In this document: positions 51,501 through 56,388 of the stretch, in pieces | Numbering within the stretch: the first letter of the stretch is position 1 | Layout of the letters: every line of letters starts with the position of its first letter | Origin: Alloprevotella sp. | GTDB lineage: Bacteria; Bacteroidota; Bacteroidia; Bacteroidales; Bacteroidaceae | Direction of reading: 5' to 3' | Length of the DNA stretch: 56,388 nt | Assembly (NCBI GenBank): GCA_017476545.1 | Contig: JAFUZP010000016.1 | Location: forward strand, 1-56,388 | Position numbers and translations under genes: made by a program | Notes under the pieces: model-generated | The model's input: only the letters and a program-made list of their open reading frames with translations | What the model was told of the DNA's origin: nothing | The model's database searches: none

Positions 51501-53993
51501 GCAGGAGCCAAAAGCCTTTCTCCCAATTTCAAGGCTGGCACCCTGACGCTCAGCTGGACCAACCCCGACGACTACATCCATAGCACAAACACAACCCCCT
51601 CGAAAAAAGGTTTTGCCGTGAACAGCATCACCTTTGCCGAGGGCAAGCAGTTCCTCTTTTACGGTACGTCGACCATCGTCACTGCCGACAACATTGAAGG
51701 CGGCAAGATTGTGCCTTACGTCAAGGGTATCCCTGGCGAAGGAACGGAAGCGAATCCCTACACCATCAGCAACGCTGACGAGTGGAACCTGTTCGCCGAT
51801 GCCGTCTATGGCGGCAATGCCTACAACGGCAAGGTGGTGAAACTGATGGAGGACATCAGCGTCACGACCATGGTGGGCACGGACGATGCCCACTCGTTCC
51901 AGGGCACGTTCGACGGCAACGGCAAGACGCTGACCTTCAACAAAGGCACCGACGAGAGTCCTTTCGGCGAGCAATATTGCGCCCCGTTCCGCCACGTCAA
52001 GAACGCCACGATTAAGAACCTGCACGCCGACGGCACCCTCTACACCAGCGCCCAGAAGGCCGCTGGCATCGTGGGTGAGTCGCACGGTGCGCTGACCCTC
52101 ACGGACTGCCGCAGTTCGGTCAGCATCCACAGCAGCAAGAGCGGCGACGGCACCCACGGCGGACTGGTCAGCACACTGAGCGGAGCGAACAACACCGTCA
52201 CCATCGACAGATGTGTCTTCGACGGATCCTTTGCCACCACAGCCGGCACCACCAACTGCGGCGGATTCATCGGATGGCCGGTATGGAACAGACCCACCAT
52301 CAGCAACTCACTGATGAAGCCCAGCAGCGTGGATGCAGGTATGCTCGTCAACACCTTCGCACGCTGGCACACCACCTACGAACCCGCCATCACCGACTGC
52401 TACTTCGTCGCTGTCGACAATCTGCCTGCCGATCAGGGTACGCAGGTATACGCTTCTGCCCCCGAGAGCGAAATCTACAAGCAAGTGACGGCTGTTGACG
52501 GCAACACCTACTACATGCCCTGCACCGTCAGCGGCGTGCAGGAGGGTTATCTGTACACGGGCGGCGACATCACCGTAACGGCTCCCACCGTCACGGCTGC
52601 CGACGGGACGAAACTCACGCCGGGCACAGACTTCACCTATTCTCCTGCCACCGTGCAAGCGAGAGACAATTACACGCTGACCGTCAGCGGTACGGGCAAC
52701 TATGGCGGCTCCCAGGGCTTTGCCTTCGTAGTGGGCGACTATACACCTGTTACCAGCACTATGACCGCGATGACGACAGAATCGTATATGGTCTATAACG
52801 ATGTAACCATCAATGGGCGCATCACTATTGACGGTGAGGTTGAACTGTATCTCGGCGAGGGCACTACGCTCCGTGCCAGAAAGGGCATTGAACTGAGCGA
52901 TGGCAACCGCCTGACCATCTGGGGGCCCGGCGCACTGATTATCGACAAGTGCGACGACGGCAAGTCGGGCATCGGTGCCGCGACAGCCGGCATACTCACC
53001 ATAAATGGCGGTCAACTGACCATTGCAGGGGGAGCGAACGCTGCCGGCATCGGGTCTGACGCAAGTAACGCAGCAAGCGGCAAACTGACGCTCGGCTGGA
53101 CCGACTCGGACGACTACATTGACTGCAGCAGTTACTTGGTAAGCAGCGACTTCAGGTTCAACGCCTCCTTCGTCATCAACGGCAAACAAACCATTGCCAC
53201 GCCCGAGAACATCGGTGGCCGGAAGGCTGTGCCCGCCGTGGTGATGGCAGACAAGGGCGACAACACCGCGACACTGGCCCGAAGCAACGGCAAGCAGGTA
53301 ACAGCCGCTCTGGACGGCCGCACGCTCTACTTGGACGGCAAGTGGAACACACTCTGTCTGCCTTTTGACTACGACATCAGCGGCCTCAAGGGCGTGGAGG
53401 CACGCACACTGGCTAATGCCAGCATCGAGGGCACAACGCTCAACCTGAACTTCGGCGACGCCGTCAGCACATTGAAGGCCGGCACTCCGTACATCATCAA
53501 GTTCGACTTGAGCAGTGAGTACGCAGAGGGCGAGGTCGTGGACTTCAGTACGCTCAAACTCGACAACCCCATATTTGAGGGCGTGACCATCGACGAGACC
53601 GTCCACAACTATGACAACGGAGAGAGTGGCGATGCGCGCGTCCGCTTTCTCGGTACCTATAAGAGCACCACGTTCGACGCTGAGGATAAGAGCATCCTCT
53701 TCATGGGCGCCGCCAACACTCTCTACTATCCTGAGAGCGGTGCCAGCATCGGCGCCCAGCGTGCCTATTTCAAGATTGGCGACGGCGCAGCACTGGCCCA
53801 CCAGCTTACGGCCTTCCACATCGGCTTCGGCGAGGGAGATGAGGCCACGGGAATCATCAGCCTCACCCCCGACCCCTCTCCAAATGGCGAGGGGAGTGAT
53901 TACTGGTATTCCCTCGACGGCCGCCGCCTCAATGGCAAGCCCTCGCGCGCAGGCGTGTATATATATAAAGGTGTAAAGGTCGCGATTAAGTGA
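48594..53993 (+). CDS. GLUG/beta-helix surface protein (1799 aa), T9SS-type tail
   Basis: Signal peptide MQKKILFVLALLCTVVQGAWA. Residues ~100-310 carry GLUG motifs of the form VGGIAG/VGGIVG, each with a Cys-containing turn. Two further GLUG-like blocks are at ~458-710 and ~1043-1283. Two YTG/MBG-like beta domains (~720-800, ~1303-1383) are each followed by a right-handed beta-helix-like stretch (GIELS.GN.LTI... DDGKSGIGA). A WNTLCLPF beta-domain is at ~1575-1755. The tail YWYSLDGRRLNGKPSRAGVY and the basic VKVAIK end fit a T9SS type A sorting domain. A linker at ~1757-1767 (LTPDPSPNGEG) is encoded by a dispersed palindrome. Adhesin-like function is inferred. Confidence 0.88.
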   Translation: MQKKILFVLALLCTVVQGAWADDYKYPTKTKPAFYTSYGGKSNVVVLRTPAELAYVTEHFSDDSGFDVEDDDWSELNYYLDADIDMGTDYSWLPMGRESSRVTPFVGTFWGNGHTIRFKTWFDDNNTTKENQGLFSTIRGGEVYDLNVVCDIKSDDDFVGGIAGENRGVIQNCTVTGSIYCEDTTVGGIAGRNWGTIRGCVVNATIKTDDNQVGGIVGVNEWKVEDCRVSGTIDGHNAREIGGIAGTSRGAGSYVRNCWASCDVTSDWTNKAVFYGTDLGGIVGDNGLSKIQYCCMTGNVTNDDADVGGIVGSSDPWYLSHCTFYGTRYSNHSQKNPYMGGGDGADSSEMHGEGNDLSNDEAVNSYLSRVDPQYSIYRYAVQYPFAVNVKNEGNGAFVASVERTRSDKTVTLTRIWGTSWNIHIKDADGNPIEFTSNDNVYTFTMPRRDVNVIATFTSASQLLQTAGTADDPYLINSTERWNEFVWRVNHGNSFSGKYLRLDADITITTTAGLYGDNPFSGTFLGNGHTLTANLSSTTTGTGWNEEGVAPFHYIKDATIKDLTVAGTIASATYHTAGIVGFAFGTNLIEGCTVTATLNQNNNYAGGIIGHGENSTTTLKDCVFAGTVNGVGSNRANIGGLWGWSNTGNPVFQNCLEAGTYHNISSMHPMGLHGASGTISGGYYLNPQIGSPDQVCTVTGATQVSATAPTGELYQSLTINGRTFYVTCSLSGNDVYAYTGSEITIDEPTVIGAGGTTLTKGSDYTFTISPSTVKEMGVYTVTFNGNGSTCYGTKTVQIYVLDGNVAGTLTSGKYMINADVTVEDRITISGNVVLHLGEGATLTAKKGIELSTGNTLTIEGKGALTINGCDDGKSGIGAKEAGTLVINGGNITVKGGYHAAALGGDGYNTDGGSITINGGVVRATGGTYAAGIGGGHGNPSYQMPDGLCGDIVIKGGQVYACGGDDAPGIGAGAKSLSPNFKAGTLTLSWTNPDDYIHSTNTTPSKKGFAVNSITFAEGKQFLFYGTSTIVTADNIEGGKIVPYVKGIPGEGTEANPYTISNADEWNLFADAVYGGNAYNGKVVKLMEDISVTTMVGTDDAHSFQGTFDGNGKTLTFNKGTDESPFGEQYCAPFRHVKNATIKNLHADGTLYTSAQKAAGIVGESHGALTLTDCRSSVSIHSSKSGDGTHGGLVSTLSGANNTVTIDRCVFDGSFATTAGTTNCGGFIGWPVWNRPTISNSLMKPSSVDAGMLVNTFARWHTTYEPAITDCYFVAVDNLPADQGTQVYASAPESEIYKQVTAVDGNTYYMPCTVSGVQEGYLYTGGDITVTAPTVTAADGTKLTPGTDFTYSPATVQARDNYTLTVSGTGNYGGSQGFAFVVGDYTPVTSTMTAMTTESYMVYNDVTINGRITIDGEVELYLGEGTTLRARKGIELSDGNRLTIWGPGALIIDKCDDGKSGIGAATAGILTINGGQLTIAGGANAAGIGSDASNAASGKLTLGWTDSDDYIDCSSYLVSSDFRFNASFVINGKQTIATPENIGGRKAVPAVVMADKGDNTATLARSNGKQVTAALDGRTLYLDGKWNTLCLPFDYDISGLKGVEARTLANASIEGTTLNLNFGDAVSTLKAGTPYIIKFDLSSEYAEGEVVDFSTLKLDNPIFEGVTIDETVHNYDNGESGDARVRFLGTYKSTTFDAEDKSILFMGAANTLYYPESGASIGAQRAYFKIGDGAALAHQLTAFHIGFGEGDEATGIISLTPDPSPNGEGSDYWYSLDGRRLNGKPSRAGVYIYKGVKVAIK

Positions 53994-54012
53994 GAATAAA
54001 GCAGAGCTTGCT

Positions 54013-54052
54013 TATGCTTTATCGAGCGTGAGCGAGCTCGAACGAAGTTCAA
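54013..54052 (+). repeat. Hairpin-like repeat after the 1799-aa gene
   Basis: GAGCTTGC early and CGAGCTCGAACGAAGTTCAA late. The latter part matches 47661-47678 (CGAGCTCGAGCGAAGCTCAA) at about 18 of 20 positions. A weaker relative lies at 54306-54332. It is shared by the 3' ends of surface-protein genes. Confidence 0.5.
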
Positions 54053-54081
54053 GAGAGTAATTAAGTAGAAACAACAAGGCA

Positions 54082-54267
54082 ATGAAAAAGCAAATATATC
54101 AGAAACCCGCGATGCGGATAGTGAAGCTTCAGCACTCACAGATGCTCTGCACCAGCGGAATTACAGACGTTAACGGCGGCGACACCGGCATCGGCTATGG
54201 CGGCGGCGGCAACGGCCCTGCCCGCGCCTCCAGCCACGGTGGCATCTGGGACAACGGGAACGAGTGA
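54082..54267 (+). CDS. 61-aa peptide with YxKPxM leader-like segment
   Basis: MKKQIYQKPAMRIVKLQHSQ, then MLCTSG, then a Gly/Asn/Asp-rich tail (VNGGDTGIGYGGGGNGPARA). The YxKPxM...(L/M)LxxS pattern matches the leader-like part of the proteins at 2628 and 7702. Small proteins of this layout are frequent in Bacteroidales; their function is unknown. Cleavage after the LCTSG region is a guess. It lies between two surface-protein genes and may be a secreted or processed peptide. Confidence 0.65.
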   Translation: MKKQIYQKPAMRIVKLQHSQMLCTSGITDVNGGDTGIGYGGGGNGPARASSHGGIWDNGNE

Positions 54268-54365
54268 TTCATGGTTAAGGGCTCATGGTTCTTGCGTCCC
54301 TTCGGTAGCAAGCGAGCAAAGCTCGAGCGCGGCTCCTGCCACTACAACAACGAAACAAAAACAAC

Positions 54366-56388
54366 ATGAGAAAAAGGAAGTTCTTATTGCTCCTCGCTCT
54401 CCTTTGTGCGGTCGCACAGGGGGCATGGGCCGATGATGACTGGGATGCCGTCTATACACAGACGCAGACCACCTCGGCAGATTGGACGGCACTGGATGCA
54501 GGCTCCACTACGGGCAAGACGCTCGGCACGGCTGGATCCACGATGTACTATTACGTCACAAGCAACCTCAGTTTCACCAACAGCAATGCTGGCGGCGGCG
54601 GACTGACCATTCAGGGCACGGTGTATCTCTATATCCCTTCTGGCATGACGCTGACCTGCACAGGATCCAGTGCTAGCGGACAGACTGGTGGTGGTGCCGG
54701 CATCGAGCTGACGGCTGGCAATTCGCTCTACCTTATCGGTGGTGGCACGCTGAATGCCACGGGCGGTAATGCTGCCAACGGTGGCAATGGTGCTGGCGGC
54801 GGCAACGCCGGTGGCACTTATGATGAATCGACATCTACTGGCGCCGGTGGCAACGGCGGCAATGGCGGCGGCGGAGCCGGTGCTGGCATAGGCACACGTG
54901 GCGGCAATGGCGGCAATGGCGGCAATGGCGGTAGCGGCTATACATACACTGATTGGAAAGAACATAATGGAACCGATGGTACTTCTGGTAGTACTGGTTC
55001 TACCGCTGGTGCGATGGGCAAGTTCTATGTGTATCAGACTACCGGCACTACGGTAAATGCCACCGGTGGCAATGCAGGCTCACCTGGTAGTGGTGGCAAT
55101 CGCGGCAAAGGCCGTATAGATGATGAGGGTTATAACTATAGTGTGTCCGGTGGCGGTGGCGGCGGAGCTGGCGGCTTCGGAGGCGCAGCCAGCAACATCG
55201 GCACCGGTGGTCCCGGCGGTGGTGGCGGCGGCGGCGGTGCCGGCGGTGCGCAGGATTGGAAGAGCTCGGGATACTACGATGTAACAGCCTATGGGGGCAA
55301 AGGCGGACAAAATGCTGATGGCAGTTATGCTGCCGACGGCGCAGAAGCGCTGACATCTCGCATAGCGATGGAGAATGGCTGGGTAGATACCAACGGAGAA
55401 TGGGGCATCAATGACGCAAATCCGGCAAGTGGCGATGCTACTTTTGGCAACGGCGGAGCTGGCGGCTCCCGTGGCAATGCCAGCACCAGCGGCTCGGCAA
55501 GCACTGTGACATTGGATTGGACTACACAGGAAGACAACTGGAACCTGATTTGTCTTCAGACGGGGAGCACCCGGGCAGACTGGGTTCACCTGGCTGATGG
55601 TGCCACTACGGGCAAGACACTCGGCGCGGCAGGCACCACGACGTACTATTACACCGCGTTCGATCGCACATTCACCAACAGTACCGCTGGCGGCAGCGGT
55701 CTGACCATTCTGGGCACGGTGTATCTCTACATCCCCTCCGGCAAAACGATTTCCTGCACGGGAGCCAATGCCAGCGGAGCCACGGGTGCCGGTGCTGGTA
55801 TCGAGCTGGCAGCGGGCAACACGCTCTACCTCATCGGCAGTGGCACGCTGAATGCCACAGGCGGTAACGCAGCTAACGGCGGTAATGGCGCTGATGGCGG
55901 CAACGCATCTTACGCTGACCAGAAGTGGTCTAAATCCGGCGCAGGCGGTCAAGGTGGAAATGGCGGTGGTGGTGCCGGTGCCGGCATCGGCACACGCGGC
56001 GGCAACGGTGGCGCTGGCGGCGCTGGCGGTGCCGAAATAGATGATGATGAGCTGAGTGCCAATGCTGGAAGCCGAGGCCAGGATGGTAGTACCGCTGCCG
56101 ACATGGGCACGCTCTATATTTACGAGGGTTCCCAGGCTCTCACCCCCCCCCAGACGAATATTCAGGGAGGCAGTAAAGGCACAAGCGGTGGCACTGGCGG
56201 TGCCGGAGGCCTCCATATTTTATATCATCCGACTGCCTACATTACCGATGGCGGCGGCGGTGGTGGCCGCGGCGGCGTCTTCGGCGGTGCTGCCACCAAT
56301 ATTGGTACTGGTGGACCCGGCGGAGGTGGCGGCGGAGGCGGCGCTGGACGCACAGAACAAATCAACGTTTCTAACTATAAGAAATTCT
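54366..56388 (+). CDS. Glycine-rich surface protein (5' part, cut by window end)
   Basis: Open from ATG 54366 to the window end, 674 codons with no stop. The signal peptide MRKRKFLLLLALLCAVAQGA closely matches that of the 1799-aa protein (LALLC.V.QGAWADD). Two ~1.1-kb modules follow. Each starts with a ADW..L..G.TTGKTLG..G.T.YYY segment, a beta-strand region GLTI.GTVYLYIPSG, then long Gly/Asn/Ala-rich stretches. They resemble glycine-rich cell-surface proteins; no catalytic motif is seen. The second module contains a nine-C run. The C-terminus, and so any sorting domain, is outside the window. Confidence 0.8.
   Translation, partial: MRKRKFLLLLALLCAVAQGAWADDDWDAVYTQTQTTSADWTALDAGSTTGKTLGTAGSTMYYYVTSNLSFTNSNAGGGGLTIQGTVYLYIPSGMTLTCTGSSASGQTGGGAGIELTAGNSLYLIGGGTLNATGGNAANGGNGAGGGNAGGTYDESTSTGAGGNGGNGGGGAGAGIGTRGGNGGNGGNGGSGYTYTDWKEHNGTDGTSGSTGSTAGAMGKFYVYQTTGTTVNATGGNAGSPGSGGNRGKGRIDDEGYNYSVSGGGGGGAGGFGGAASNIGTGGPGGGGGGGGAGGAQDWKSSGYYDVTAYGGKGGQNADGSYAADGAEALTSRIAMENGWVDTNGEWGINDANPASGDATFGNGGAGGSRGNASTSGSASTVTLDWTTQEDNWNLICLQTGSTRADWVHLADGATTGKTLGAAGTTTYYYTAFDRTFTNSTAGGSGLTILGTVYLYIPSGKTISCTGANASGATGAGAGIELAAGNTLYLIGSGTLNATGGNAANGGNGADGGNASYADQKWSKSGAGGQGGNGGGGAGAGIGTRGGNGGAGGAGGAEIDDDELSANAGSRGQDGSTAADMGTLYIYEGSQALTPPQTNIQGGSKGTSGGTGGAGGLHILYHPTAYITDGGGGGGRGGVFGGAATNIGTGGPGGGGGGGGAGRTEQINVSNYKKF
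56143..56151 (+). repeat. Nine-C homopolymer in coding sequence
   Basis: Nine consecutive C encode part of LTPPQ. The matching place in the first module has no such run. Slippage would shift the frame of the surface protein. Confidence 0.8.

Overview
The window looks like a chromosome segment of a GC-rich Bacteroidota, most likely order Bacteroidales. The evidence is repeated promoters of the TTTG / 19-21 nt / TAnnTTTG type, A-rich 5' leaders with little Shine-Dalgarno signal, proteins ending in what look like type IX secretion (T9SS) sorting domains, and a Bacteroidales-type housekeeping gene set. Genus is not claimed.

Layout. 1-5.6 kb: a GH13 amylase, a variable-cargo secreted-peptide-like gene behind a long structured leader, queH and pyrH on divergent promoters, and a lipoprotein nuclease. 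5.6-8.5 kb: a tRNA-Met, an alpha/beta hydrolase, and a second copy of the long leader with an unrelated cargo. 8.8-12.2 kb: a recR / membrane protein / glycosyltransferase / acetyltransferase operon, then udk. 12.5-20.3 kb: a MATE exporter, a nadK-ABC exporter operon (minus), and pdxJ, a DJ-1-like gene and recG (plus). 20.4-25.3 kb: a minus-strand operon of a HerA-like ATPase, alpha-L-fucosidase, DUF5103 and a TRIC/UPF0126 channel. 25.4-29.6 kb: rnpB, then serC, serA-like and DUF1015. 29.7-34.8 kb: an orphan type II-like cas1-cas2 pair, a membrane protein, a CstA-like transporter, a PPC-domain gene, an unknown secreted protein and a permease remnant. 35-56.4 kb: a surface-protein island with a 3883-aa giant, a lipoprotein, a 1799-aa GLUG/beta-helix protein, a 61-aa peptide and a glycine-rich protein cut off by the window end.

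Most unusual points. (1) Six intergenic arrays of four or five short imperfect palindromes have an exact 22-nt (five arrays) or 23-nt (one array) period, in three different sequence classes. The dyads therefore recur about every two helical turns. (2) A roughly 340-nt promoter-leader with an upstream 41-codon ORF is duplicated ahead of two genes. These share a YxKPxM leader-like segment but carry unrelated cargo. The leader hairpins keep their stems while the loops differ. (3) A cas1-cas2 pair has no cas9 or array in the window. A 35/36-nt GTTT...AAAC repeat just after cas2 recurs 558 bp later on the far side of a small gene. (4) A tRNA-like acceptor/T-arm minihelix lies between two surface-protein genes. 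(5) A dispersed palindrome is read in frame as a linker before a T9SS sorting tail.

All assignments come from reading the sequence and from recognising protein families. No database search was possible.
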